Source: Natronomonas sp. (GTDB taxonomy: Archaea > Halobacteriota > Halobacteria > Halobacteriales > Haloarculaceae). Taken from it: a DNA stretch of 64,000 bases. Shown one piece after another: positions 16,679 to 25,600 of this stretch (positions within the stretch are counted from its first letter, which is position 1; every line of letters starts with the position of its first letter). The notes beneath the pieces were generated by a model, which worked only from the letters and a program-made list of their open reading frames with translations, searched no databases and was not told where the DNA came from. A program made the translations under genes and the position numbers. The stretch lies in contig NZ_JAQCNO010000066.1 in the NCBI RefSeq assembly GCF_028274965.1, forward strand, positions 1 through 64,000, read 5' to 3'.

Positions 16679-17730
16679 TCGTAGGTCCCGGCCTCGTACT
16701 CGTCGTCCGGCACGACGACGACCGACCCGAAGCCCTCCCGGGACTCGAGGATCTCGTGGCCGCGGACGATCTCGCTCATCGGCAGCACCTCCCGGACGTG
16801 GGGCTCGAACGTCCCGTCGAACACCTTCGCCATCACCTCGTCCATCTCGCCGGGCGTCCCCATCGTTGAACCGAGGATGTCGAGCTGTTTCCAGAACACC
16901 TTGGGGATGTTCGTCTCGGGGGAAACCCCCGAGGTCGCCCCGCAGGTCACGACGGCGCCGCCGCGCGCGGCCGCGCTCAGGGACTTGTCCCACGTCGCTT
17001 CGCCGACGTGGTCGGCGACGACGTCGACGCCGCGGCCGTCGGTCAGCTCCGTGACGGCCTCGTCGAACGGCTCCTCCTCGTAGTTGATGAGGTGATCGGC
17101 CCCGCACTCGCGGGCCAACTCGAGTTTCTCTTCGGAGGAGGCGGTTGCGAAGACCTCACACCCCTCGTTGGCGGCGATCTGGACGCAGGCGTGCCCGACG
17201 CCGCCCGAGGCGCCCAACACGAGCACGCTGTCGGACTGGTCGATCTCCGCCCGCGTCGTCATCATCCGCCAGGCGGTCTGGAAGACGAGCGGCGCGGCCG
17301 CGGCGGTGACGAACCCGACGTCGTCGGGCAGCGACAGCAGGTTCCGCTCGGGGACGGCCGCGAAGTCGCTGTGGACGCCGCGGACGTGCTCGCCGATCAT
17401 CTTGTAGTCGGTGCACAGCGACTGCTCGCCCTTCCGGCAGAACTCACACTCGCCGCAGTACAGCCCGGGATCGACGACGACGCGATCGCCCGCCTCGAAG
17501 CGGGTCACGCGGTCACCGGCCTCGCTTACGACCCCCGCGGCGTCGCTGCCGGGGATGTGCGGCAGTTCCTCGGGGCTGGGCATCCCGCGGCGGGTCCAGA
17601 CGTCGAGGTGATTCAGGCCGCCGGCCTTGACGTCGACGAGGACCTCCTCGGGGCCGATCGCCGGGTCGTCGAACTCGTCGTACTGGAGGACGTCGGTCGA
17701 ACCGTGTTCGTCGTAAAAGATCGCCTTCAT
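16675..17730 (-). CDS. zinc-dependent alcohol dehydrogenase (MDR superfamily)
   Basis: This NAD(P)-dependent medium-chain dehydrogenase has 351 residues. The N-terminal GroES-like domain carries the structural-zinc loop CGECEFCRKGEQSLC and the catalytic-zinc GSDAAG region. The Rossmann domain has LVLGASGGVGHACVQIA. The loop is complete, so a true zinc alcohol dehydrogenase is more likely than a zinc-free quinone reductase, although overall similarity is to both. The substrate is unknown. It forms a two-gene unit with the small membrane protein that overlaps its stop. Confidence 0.88.
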   Translation of the reverse strand: MKAIFYDEHGSTDVLQYDEFDDPAIGPEEVLVDVKAGGLNHLDVWTRRGMPSPEELPHIPGSDAAGVVSEAGDRVTRFEAGDRVVVDPGLYCGECEFCRKGEQSLCTDYKMIGEHVRGVHSDFAAVPERNLLSLPDDVGFVTAAAAPLVFQTAWRMMTTRAEIDQSDSVLVLGASGGVGHACVQIAANEGCEVFATASSEEKLELARECGADHLINYEEEPFDEAVTELTDGRGVDVVADHVGEATWDKSLSAAARGGAVVTCGATSGVSPETNIPKVFWKQLDILGSTMGTPGEMDEVMAKVFDGTFEPHVREVLPMSEIVRGHEILESREGFGSVVVVPDDEYEAGTYE

Positions 17731-17816
17731 ACCCTCCTGTTGTGTCCGGCCGACTCAAAACGTTAGCGGTAGCCCGCTTCAGGGCGTTTTTCACCGACGC
17801 CGCCCGAACGACGCGC

Positions 17817-18470
17817 ATGGACGACCACGACGAGGGCGGGCGGGCCGAGGGCACGGAACACGAACACGGAGACGGAGACGGGCACGAACACGATCACCAC
17901 CACCACGACGTGGCGGAACTCGAGGTCGCGGTGTTGACCGTCTCCTCGAGCCGCGGCAGCGCGGAGGACGCCGCCGGTGAGGCGATCTGTGAGATCGTCC
18001 GGGAGGCCGGCCACGAGGTCTCGGTCCGGGAGCTGATAAACGACGACTACGACGCCGTACAGGACACCGTCGATCGCTTCGTCAACCGGGGCGACACCGA
18101 CTGCGTCGTCACGACCGGGGGCACCGGCGTCACCCCGGACGACGTGACCGTCGAGGCGCTCGAACCGCTCTTCGACAAGCGCCTCCCCGGGTTCGGCGAG
18201 CTGTTCCGGAGCCTCTCGCGCGAGCAGATCGGAACCAAGGTCGTCGGGACGCGGGCGACGGCGGGCATCGCCGACGGGGCGCCGGTGTTCTGTCTGCCCG
18301 GCAGCGAGAGCGCGGTCCGGCTCGGTACGGCGGAGATCGTCGTCGAGGAAGCGCCGCACCTGGTTGGGTTGGCGACCCGCGACGACGGGTCCGAAGACGA
18401 CGACCCAGAAAGGCACGCCCCCGGCGACGACGGGGACGAGGGTGGCGACGGCGACGACAGAGACGACTGA
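17817..18470 (+). CDS. moaB: molybdenum cofactor biosynthesis protein MoaB/MogA type
   Basis: This protein adenylates molybdopterin before metal insertion. The 217-residue protein has the MoCF core ([14 protein letters not shown]..., [39 protein letters not shown]). Two features are odd: an N-terminal extension with alternating His/Asp/Glu/Gly ([16 protein letters not shown]), which could bind nickel, zinc or other metals, and a long acidic C-terminal tail. ATG 17817 is used because the His-rich tail directly precedes the core. The Mo enzyme at 3.0 kb is one possible client. Confidence 0.88.
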   Translation: MDDHDEGGRAEGTEHEHGDGDGHEHDHHHHDVAELEVAVLTVSSSRGSAEDAAGEAICEIVREAGHEVSVRELINDDYDAVQDTVDRFVNRGDTDCVVTTGGTGVTPDDVTVEALEPLFDKRLPGFGELFRSLSREQIGTKVVGTRATAGIADGAPVFCLPGSESAVRLGTAEIVVEEAPHLVGLATRDDGSEDDDPERHAPGDDGDEGGDGDDRDD

Positions 18471-18524
18471 AACTGTCTGAACCCCTGAAACACGCGGGCC
18501 CTCGGGACGCGGCACCGTTCGGGC

Positions 18525-18839
18525 TCAGGGCAGCGGGCAGAGACTCGCCGTCAGGAGCGCCGGCTCCTCGGCGTCGTTTCTCGCCCCGTGGGGGACGCCG
18601 CGGGGGTTGTGAACGACCGCCGGCGCGGCGACCGTCTCCTCCGTGTCGCCCTGGGTGACGACGACCTCGCCCTCGAGCAGATGGAAGACGTTCTCGCAGT
18701 CGTCGTGGACGTGGGGGTCGAAGGCGGCCCCGGGACCGATCGCGAACAGTTTCACGAGCACGTCGTCCTCGACGACGAGTTCTGCGGTTTCGACCGTCCC
18801 CGCCTCCGGCGCGATCTCGGGCAGTTCGTTCAGCGTCAT
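18525..18839 (-). CDS. small cupin-domain protein
   Basis: This 104-residue single-domain cupin has the metal-binding motif 1 as [19 protein letters not shown] and motif 2 near [12 protein letters not shown]. His and Glu positions for a metal are present, so it may be a small oxygenase, isomerase or sensor; the substrate is not predictable. It is monocistronic and convergent with moaB. The start lies in front of the carB promoter region. Confidence 0.8.
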   Translation of the reverse strand: MTLNELPEIAPEAGTVETAELVVEDDVLVKLFAIGPGAAFDPHVHDDCENVFHLLEGEVVVTQGDTEETVAAPAVVHNPRGVPHGARNDAEEPALLTASLCPLP

Positions 18840-18951
18840 ACCGGACTTCGGCGTCGGGACGGCTAAAACCCCCCGCCGACGCGATCACGCGCCGGACGGC
18901 CGCGGCTTCGAACGCGAGCCGACCGCGGCCCACCGTACGGCGGCGGCGCGG

Positions 18952-19004
18952 TTCGAAATTCGTATCCGAGCTACGAATTCCGCACCCTTTCGCCGGGCTT
19001 ATTA
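18952..19004 (+). promoter_or_regulatory. carB promoter with operator motifs shared with carA
   Basis: TTCGAAATTCGTA (18952-18964) and TACGAATTC (18972-18980) repeat the palindrome core found between carA and the Lrp gene. The TATA box CTTATTA (18998-19004) is 28 bases before ATG, so the mRNA is leaderless. The motif position relative to TATA is similar to that at carA. Confidence 0.6.
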
Positions 19005-19028
19005 CGATGTACGGGCTCGGATCGAGTA

Positions 19029-22000
19029 ATGCCAGACGAGGACCGCACCATCCTGCTCATCGGCAGCGGGCCGATCCAGATCGGACAGGCAGCCGAGTTC
19101 GACTACTCCGGCGCACAGGCGTGTCGGGCGCTCCGGGAGGAGGGTGCCCGGGTCGTCCTCGTCAACTCGAACCCCGCGACGATCATGACCGACCCCGAGA
19201 TGGCCGACAAGGTCTACGTCGAACCCATCACGCCCGAGGCCATCGCCGAGGTGGTCCGGAACGAGCGACCGGACGGCGTCATCGCCGGTCTCGGCGGGCA
19301 GACGGGGCTGAACGTCACCGCCGAGCTCGCCGAGCAGGGCGTCCTCGAGGAGTACGACGTCGACATCATGGGGACGCCGCTGGACACGATCTACGCCACG
19401 GAGGACCGCGAACTGTTCCGCGAGCGCATGCGGGACATCGGCGAACCGGTCTGTCGCTCCGAGACGATCGGATCGATGGACGAACTCGAGGACGCCGTCG
19501 AATCGGTCGGCGGCCTCCCGGTCATCGCCCGGACCGCCTACACGCTCGGGGGCTCCGGCTCGGGCGTCGTCGACGACATGGCGGAACTGCGCGAGATCGC
19601 CCGCAAGGGGTTTCAGCTCTCGCGGAACCACGAGGTCCAGATCACCGAATCGATCGCCGGCTGGGTCGAACTCGAGTACGAGGTGATGCGCGACGCCGAC
19701 GACTCCTGTATCATCATCTGCAACATGGAGAACATCGATCCGATGGGGATCCACACCGGGGAGTCGACCGTCGTCACGCCCTCGCAGGTCATCCCCGACG
19801 AGGCCCACCAGGAGATGCGGAACTCGGCGCTGAAGGTCATCCGCGAGCTGGGGATCGAGGGCGGCTGTAACATCCAACACGCCTGGCGCGACGACGGGAC
19901 GCCCTCCGGGGAGTACCGCGTCGTCGAGGTCAACCCCCGCGTCTCCCGGTCGTCGGCGCTGGCATCGAAGGCGACCGGCTACCCGATCGCCCGCGTCACG
20001 GCGAAGGTCGCAATGGGCAAGCGGCTCCACGAGATCGACAACGAGATCACCGGCCAGACGACCGCCGCCTTCGAGCCGGCGATCGATTACATCGTCACGA
20101 AGGTCCCGCGGTGGCCCATCGACAAGTTCTCCGACGTCGAGTTCGAACTCGGCCCGGCGATGAAATCGACCGGCGAGGCAATGTCGATCGGCCGGACCTT
20201 CGAGGAGTCGTTGCTGAAAGCGCTTCGCTCCTCGGAGTACGACCCCGCCGTCGAGTGGGCCGACGTCGGCGACGACGAACTCGAATCGGAGTATCTCGTC
20301 CGGCCCACCCCGGACCGCCCGTACGCGATCCTCGAGGCGTTCATGCGGGGCTACACCGTCGAAGAGATCCACGACCTGACCGGGATCTACGAGTGGTACC
20401 TCGAGCGGTTCGGACGGATCGCCGAGGCCGCCGCCGACGCGGTCGAGGGGGAGTTCGAGCCGGCGGCCGACGCCGGGTTCACGAACCAGGAGATCGCGGC
20501 CATGGCGGGCGGCGAGTTCAACGACACGCACGCCTCGTGGATCCCCTCGGCGGCGCCCGGCGACGCCGAGACCGGACGGCCCCTCGAGACCGACGGCGCC
20601 AGGGCGACCGTCGAGGACGTCGAGGGCGACACCTCGCGTCGGACGTTCAAGCAGGTCGACACCTGCGCCGGCGAGTTCCGCGCCTCGACGCCGTACTACT
20701 ACTCGGCGCGGGAGCCGCCGACGGGCCGGGGCGGCAGCGAGGTCCAGGTCGACCGCGACGTCGAGAGCGTCGTCGTGGTCGGCGGCGGCCCGATCCGGAT
20801 CGGCCAGGGCGTCGAGTTCGACTACTGTGCGGTCCACGCCGTGCGCGCCCTCCGGGAGGTCGGCGTCGAGGCCCACGTCGTCAACAACAACCCCGAGACG
20901 GTGTCGACGGACTACGACACCTCCGACGGGCTCTTCTTCGAGCCGATCACCGCCGAGGAGATCGCCGACATCGTCGAGGAGACGGAGTCCGACGGCGTGA
21001 TGGTCCAGTTCGGCGGCCAGACGTCGGTCAACGTCGGCGAACCGCTGGAGGCGGAACTCGACCGTCGCGGCCTCGAGTGTGAGATCCTCGGCACGTCCGT
21101 CGAGGCGATGGACCTCGCCGAGGACCGCGACCGGTTCAACGCCCTGATGGACGAGTCGGACATCAGCCAACCGGAGGGCGGCACCGCGACGAGCAAGCCC
21201 GAGGCGCTGGATCTCGCCCACGAGATCGGCTACCCCGTGTTGGTCCGCCCCTCCTACGTCCTCGGCGGCCGCGCGATGGACGTGGTGTACTCCGACGAGG
21301 AACTCGAGGGGTACATCGAGGAGGCCGTCCGGGTCGCCCCGGACAAGCCCATCCTCGTCGACGACTTCCTCGCCGACGCGGTCGAACTCGATGTCGACGC
21401 GGTCGCCGACGGCGAGGACGTCCTCATCGGCGGGATCATGGAGCACGTCGAGGCGGCCGGGGTCCACTCGGGCGATTCGGCGTGTCTCATCCCGCCCCGG
21501 TCGCTCTCGCGGGACGTCCTCGAGCGCGTCCGGGCGGTCACCCTCGACATCGCCCGCGGTCTCGATACGGTCGGCCTGCTGAACGTCCAGTTGGCCGTCC
21601 GCGACGGCGAGGTGTACGTACTGGAGGCAAACCCCCGCTCCTCGCGGACCGTCCCGTTCGTCTCGAAGGCCACCGGCGTCCCGATCGCGAAACTCGCCGC
21701 GAAGGTCATGGCCGGGGGCTCTCTTGGGGATCTCGACACACACGAGCAGGTCCCCGAACACGTCTCGGTCAAGGAGGTCGTGCTTCCGTTCGACCGACTG
21801 CCGGGTTCGGACCCCCGCCTCGGGCCGGAGATGAAATCGACCGGCGAGGTGATGGGGACGGCCCGCTCGTTCGGCAAGGCCTACCTGAAAGCGCAGTCCG
21901 CGACCGGCAAGTCGATCCCGACCGGCGGCACGGCGATCGTCGATCTCGACACCCTCCGGGGGATGTCACAGAAAAACGAGGACATCTCGGACGTCCAGGA

Positions 22001-22259
22001 GGGGGCCGAGCGCACCTTCGACGTGCGGCGCAAGGACGACTTCGAGGACCTCCCGGGGGCGTTGCGCGACGGCGAGATCGACGTGGTCTTCTCGCGGGAC
22101 CGGGATCTCCTCGAGGTCGCCGTCGAGGAGGACATCACCTACTTCTCGACGGTCCCGAGCGCGCGGGCCACACTCGAGGCGATCGGCACCGCCGAGGAAC
22201 CGCTCGACGTGATGGCGCTCTCCGATCGGCCGACCGAACGCCGAAACTGGGGCGAGTAG
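19029..22259 (+). CDS. carB: carbamoyl-phosphate synthase large subunit
   Basis: This subunit makes carbamoyl phosphate from bicarbonate, ammonia and 2 ATP. Its 1076 residues show two tandem ATP-grasp halves, each opening with a preATP-grasp motif (GSGPIQIGQAAEFDYSG near 12; GGGPIRIGQGVEFDYC near 583), an oligomerisation region between, and a C-terminal MGS-like allosteric domain. The linker around 480-560 is slightly divergent, as in other haloarchaea. Unlike in many bacteria it is 5 kb from carA, but both promoters share an operator motif. pyrF at 50.6 kb uses the pathway's product. Confidence 0.96.
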   Translation: MPDEDRTILLIGSGPIQIGQAAEFDYSGAQACRALREEGARVVLVNSNPATIMTDPEMADKVYVEPITPEAIAEVVRNERPDGVIAGLGGQTGLNVTAELAEQGVLEEYDVDIMGTPLDTIYATEDRELFRERMRDIGEPVCRSETIGSMDELEDAVESVGGLPVIARTAYTLGGSGSGVVDDMAELREIARKGFQLSRNHEVQITESIAGWVELEYEVMRDADDSCIIICNMENIDPMGIHTGESTVVTPSQVIPDEAHQEMRNSALKVIRELGIEGGCNIQHAWRDDGTPSGEYRVVEVNPRVSRSSALASKATGYPIARVTAKVAMGKRLHEIDNEITGQTTAAFEPAIDYIVTKVPRWPIDKFSDVEFELGPAMKSTGEAMSIGRTFEESLLKALRSSEYDPAVEWADVGDDELESEYLVRPTPDRPYAILEAFMRGYTVEEIHDLTGIYEWYLERFGRIAEAAADAVEGEFEPAADAGFTNQEIAAMAGGEFNDTHASWIPSAAPGDAETGRPLETDGARATVEDVEGDTSRRTFKQVDTCAGEFRASTPYYYSAREPPTGRGGSEVQVDRDVESVVVVGGGPIRIGQGVEFDYCAVHAVRALREVGVEAHVVNNNPETVSTDYDTSDGLFFEPITAEEIADIVEETESDGVMVQFGGQTSVNVGEPLEAELDRRGLECEILGTSVEAMDLAEDRDRFNALMDESDISQPEGGTATSKPEALDLAHEIGYPVLVRPSYVLGGRAMDVVYSDEELEGYIEEAVRVAPDKPILVDDFLADAVELDVDAVADGEDVLIGGIMEHVEAAGVHSGDSACLIPPRSLSRDVLERVRAVTLDIARGLDTVGLLNVQLAVRDGEVYVLEANPRSSRTVPFVSKATGVPIAKLAAKVMAGGSLGDLDTHEQVPEHVSVKEVVLPFDRLPGSDPRLGPEMKSTGEVMGTARSFGKAYLKAQSATGKSIPTGGTAIVDLDTLRGMSQKNEDISDVQEGAERTFDVRRKDDFEDLPGALRDGEIDVVFSRDRDLLEVAVEEDITYFSTVPSARATLEAIGTAEEPLDVMALSDRPTERRNWGE

Positions 22260-22398
22260 CGCCTCGCGACCGCCGCGAGCGGTGCGTCGCGATCGGGGCG
22301 TGCGACGCCTCGAGCCCGGCGTCGAACCGCACGCTCCGGTGCGGACCGGCGAGGGGGAGTAGTTTCAAGAGCCGTCGCGGCCAAGTTCTCGGACAGAG
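22260..22398. other. intergenic spacer, nothing recognised
   Basis: 139 GC-rich bases between carB and the CBS gene. No RNA gene or convincing TATA box is seen; AGTAGTTTCAAG near 22361 is the best weak promoter candidate. Confidence 0.4.
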
Positions 22399-23544
22399 AT
22401 GAAGATCACAGATATCGCCACCGAGGAGTACGTCCAGGTGGACAGCGACGAGCGACTCGGCAAGGTCCGCGCCGTCTTCGAGAGGCAAAACCCCAAGGGG
22501 ATCGTCGTGACCGAGGGCGGCGAGTACGCGGGCGTCATCACGGAGCGACAGCTGTTGCAGTCGCACATCGAGGACAACGCGAAGGCAAGCGTCCTCGTCC
22601 GGAACAACGTCCCCCGCGTCGAACGCGACGACGGGGTCCGGGAGGTCGCCCGGATGCTCGTCGAGGGGGGAACGAAGGTCGCGCCGGTCTTCGAGAACGG
22701 GTCGCTGTGGGGTATCGTCACCGAGGACGCGATCCTCCGGGCCGTCCTCGATAACCTCGATGTCCTCACCGTCGATCAGATCTACACCGACGAGGTGATC
22801 TCCCTGCGGGAGGACGACCACCTCGGCAAGGCGATCAACTACCTCCGGGAGAACGACATCTCGCGGCTCCCGGTGGTCAACGAGAGCGGTCGGCTGGCGG
22901 GCATGGTCACGACGCACGACATCGCCGACTTCGCCGTCAGGACGATGGAGCGCCAACAGAAGGGCGATCGCTCCGGCGACACCGACCGAATGCTCGATCT
23001 CCCGGTCTACGACCTGATGAACAGCCCCGTCGCGACGATCACCGGCGACGCGTCGGTCAGGACGGCCGTCGAGCGGATGTTCGACAACGACTACTCCGGG
23101 CTCGTCGTCACGCCGTCGGACGACGACACCGCCGTTGGGGGCATCGTCACGAAGACCGACGTGCTCCGCGCGCTGACGTACACCGAAGAGGAGAGCATGG
23201 ATGTCCAGATCACGAACGTCGCCCTCCTCGAGACGCTCTCCCGGGAGGCGATCCAGGAGGCGATCACCGAGGTCGTCGACAAGTACCAGGACATGCAGGT
23301 CCACCACGCCCACGTCCGGTTCAGCGAGCACAAAGAGCGCCTCCGCGGGACGCCGCTGATGCGCTGTCAGATCAGGCTCCGGACGAACCGCGGGCAGATC
23401 GCCGGGTCCGGGGAGGGCTACGGCGCCGAGACGGCGTTTCGGGTCGCACTCGACAAGCTCGAGCGGAACGTCCTCGAGCTGAAGGGCATCCGTGCCGACG
23501 CGGAGTACGAGGGGCAGCTCCTCCGGAAGCTGAACGAGCTCTAA
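22399..23544 (+). CDS. four-CBS-domain protein fused to a ribosome-hibernation (HPF/RaiA-like) domain
   Basis: This 381-residue protein has four CBS motifs (about 1-55, 70-118, 122-178 and 200-258), which form two Bateman modules that usually bind adenine nucleotides. The last 110 residues have the HPF/S30AE pattern: helix AIQEAITEVVDKYQDM, strand HHAHVRFSEHKERL, two further strands ending GSGEGYGAE, then helix AFRVALDKLERNVLELKG. Such domains bind the 30S decoding site to idle ribosomes. The fusion suggests ribosome silencing gated by energy charge. The domain assignment is from visual comparison, so the HPF part is probable, not proven. Confidence 0.82.
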   Translation: MKITDIATEEYVQVDSDERLGKVRAVFERQNPKGIVVTEGGEYAGVITERQLLQSHIEDNAKASVLVRNNVPRVERDDGVREVARMLVEGGTKVAPVFENGSLWGIVTEDAILRAVLDNLDVLTVDQIYTDEVISLREDDHLGKAINYLRENDISRLPVVNESGRLAGMVTTHDIADFAVRTMERQQKGDRSGDTDRMLDLPVYDLMNSPVATITGDASVRTAVERMFDNDYSGLVVTPSDDDTAVGGIVTKTDVLRALTYTEEESMDVQITNVALLETLSREAIQEAITEVVDKYQDMQVHHAHVRFSEHKERLRGTPLMRCQIRLRTNRGQIAGSGEGYGAETAFRVALDKLERNVLELKGIRADAEYEGQLLRKLNEL

Positions 23545-23584
23545 GACCCCGACGCGACGCTGCTCGCCGCGTTTTTTCGGCCGA

Positions 23585-24955
23585 TCACTCGTCGTCGCCC
23601 GTCAGCTGTTCGAGGACGTGATCCGGCATCCGATCGCGCATCTCCGCCGGGATCGACTCCGGGCTTTCGGGGGCGTCCGGGGCCTCGGGGGGCTCGGCCG
23701 GCTCGATGTCGAACGCCGGACCGAACAGCGTCAGCGCGGTCCGTATCGTCGACCACTCGTCGTTTTCGGCCGCGTCCCGGAGGCTCTGTGTCGGCGCCGA
23801 GAGGAGCTGGCTGACGAGGGCGTCCGCCATCGAGTTGACGATCTCGCGTTCGGCTTCAGGGATTTCGCTGCCACGCTCGCTTTCGAGTTTGCGCATCGCC
23901 GTCCGGAGCTCCTGTGTCTTCATCCGCTCGGCGCCCTCGTACATCGCGGCGATGACCTGATCGGCCCGTCGCCGCTTGTACTGCTGCATCAGGTGTTCGA
24001 ACTCCGAGTCGATCATCGCCTCGACGCTCTCGGCGGCGGCCCGCCGCTGCCGTCTGGTCCCGTCTGTCACCGTCTCGATCTCGTCGAGGTCGTACACCGA
24101 TACCGACTCGAAGGCCTCCGCCGCCGCCGGGACGTCCCGCGGCTGTGCGATGTCGACGACGCACGTCTCGCCTGCGGTCTCGAACGCCTCCGCCCCGACG
24201 ACGTGATCGGCGCTGCCGGTCGCCGAGACGACCACGTCCGCCGCCTCGATCGCCTCCGAAAGCGCGTCCAGCCCGACGGCCGAGGCGTCCGTCCGGAGCT
24301 GAGAGGCGACGTGTTCGGCGTGCGGCAGCGTCCGGTTCGCGATCACGAGCTCCCCGACGCGCTCGTCGAGGGCCTCCGCCGCGAGCGTCGCGATCTCCCC
24401 GGCCCCGATGACCAGCCCGGTCGCGCCCTCTAACTCGTGCTCGGCGGCGGCGAACCGGACGGCCGCGGAGCCAAGCGAGAGCGTCCCCTCGTTGATCGCG
24501 GTCTCGCTTCGGGCGCGCTCGCCGACGTGAAGCGCCTTGAGCAGCGCGTCGTCGAGGACGACCCCGACCGCACCGACCCCGCGTGCGCTCTCGTAGGCCT
24601 CCCTGAACTGCCCGAGTATCTGGTCTTCGCCCACCACGAGCGACTCGAGCCCGCAGGCGACGCGCATGAGGTGTCTGAGGCTCCCCTCGTGGTCGAGCTC
24701 CCGAACCACCGCCGGATCGACGCCGCCGAGGTACGCCGACAGCGCGTCGCGTCCGGCCGCCGGCTCCTCCGTCACCACGTAGGCCTCCGCGCGGTTGCAG
24801 GTCTGTAGCACGAACGCCTCCGAGACGCCCGGACGCTCCATGAGCGACTCGACGGCCGCCCGCCCCGAGGCCGCCGCCGCGCGCTCTATGTCCTCGATCG
24901 CCGCGTCGCTGTGGGAGACGCTGACACCCACGACGACATCCGTTCTCGTTGTCAC
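23585..24955 (-). CDS. hemA: glutamyl-tRNA reductase
   Basis: This is the first enzyme of C5 tetrapyrrole synthesis, reducing glutamyl-tRNA to glutamate-1-semialdehyde. It has 456 residues: the N-terminal catalytic domain with nucleophile Cys53 in LQTCNRAEAY, the NADPH domain (GLVIGAGEIATLAAEAL) and the C-terminal dimerisation helices (about 310-420), then a Pro/Glu-rich tail. It overlaps the siroheme synthase gene by 4 bases, so the heme genes form one transcript. Confidence 0.95.
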   Translation of the reverse strand: MTTRTDVVVGVSVSHSDAAIEDIERAAAASGRAAVESLMERPGVSEAFVLQTCNRAEAYVVTEEPAAGRDALSAYLGGVDPAVVRELDHEGSLRHLMRVACGLESLVVGEDQILGQFREAYESARGVGAVGVVLDDALLKALHVGERARSETAINEGTLSLGSAAVRFAAAEHELEGATGLVIGAGEIATLAAEALDERVGELVIANRTLPHAEHVASQLRTDASAVGLDALSEAIEAADVVVSATGSADHVVGAEAFETAGETCVVDIAQPRDVPAAAEAFESVSVYDLDEIETVTDGTRRQRRAAAESVEAMIDSEFEHLMQQYKRRRADQVIAAMYEGAERMKTQELRTAMRKLESERGSEIPEAEREIVNSMADALVSQLLSAPTQSLRDAAENDEWSTIRTALTLFGPAFDIEPAEPPEAPDAPESPESIPAEMRDRMPDHVLEQLTGDDE

Positions 24956-25599
24956 GTGTTCTCACCCAGCGCCGCCTCGACGACGGCGTCGACCGTCTGT
25001 CGTGGGTTCGTCTCAGCGCTATCTAAATCCTTCCAAACGCCCGCGGACCGGACCACGTCGCGCACGGCCCGGCGCCGCCGCTCGGGGTCGACGCCCCGGT
25101 CCTTCAGCGACCGCCGGACGCTCGCCGTGATGTCCGCCAACTCCCCGACCCCCTCGATCTCCGCTTCGATGCGCCGCCGCAGTTCCTTCGAGAGCGCCGG
25201 ACTCCGCCCGCCCGTCGACACGGCGACCGTGACGCCCCCGTCCTCGACCGTCGCCGGGACGACGACGCTGCCGTGGTCGCGCTCCCCGGAGTTGTCGGCC
25301 CGGTTGACGAGAACGCCCCGGGAGCGCGCCTCTGACCCGATCGCCTCGTTGACCGCGGCCGCGTCCGTCGCGGCGACGACGAGCGCCGGCGCGGCCCGAT
25401 CGAACCACCCCGAGATCCCCTCGGGGCTCGGGGCGGCCCGGATCAGTTCCGCGCCGCCGTAGTCGTCCTCGGGAAACGCCGGGCTCACGACGCGGGTCCG
25501 GGCCTCGCGGGCGAAGCGTCTCGCCTTCCGCGCGCCGACCGGGCCGCCGCCGAAGACGAGCACCGTCTCGCCGCCGAAATCGTGGTACAGCGGGATCAT
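24952..25599 (-). CDS. precorrin-2 dehydrogenase / siroheme synthase (SirC/CysG-N type)
   Basis: This NAD-dependent enzyme oxidises precorrin-2 to sirohydrochlorin and may add iron. It has 215 residues: Rossmann motif VLVFGGGPVGARKA near 12-25, the segment NRADNSGERDHGSVVVPA typical of CysG N-terminal domains with its catalytic Asp, and a helical C-terminus. It lies between ahbAB (1-base gap) and hemA (4-base overlap). In archaea siroheme made this way feeds the alternative heme pathway. Confidence 0.92.
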   Translation of the reverse strand: MIPLYHDFGGETVLVFGGGPVGARKARRFAREARTRVVSPAFPEDDYGGAELIRAAPSPEGISGWFDRAAPALVVAATDAAAVNEAIGSEARSRGVLVNRADNSGERDHGSVVVPATVEDGGVTVAVSTGGRSPALSKELRRRIEAEIEGVGELADITASVRRSLKDRGVDPERRRRAVRDVVRSAGVWKDLDSAETNPRQTVDAVVEAALGENT

Positions 25600-25600
25600 C

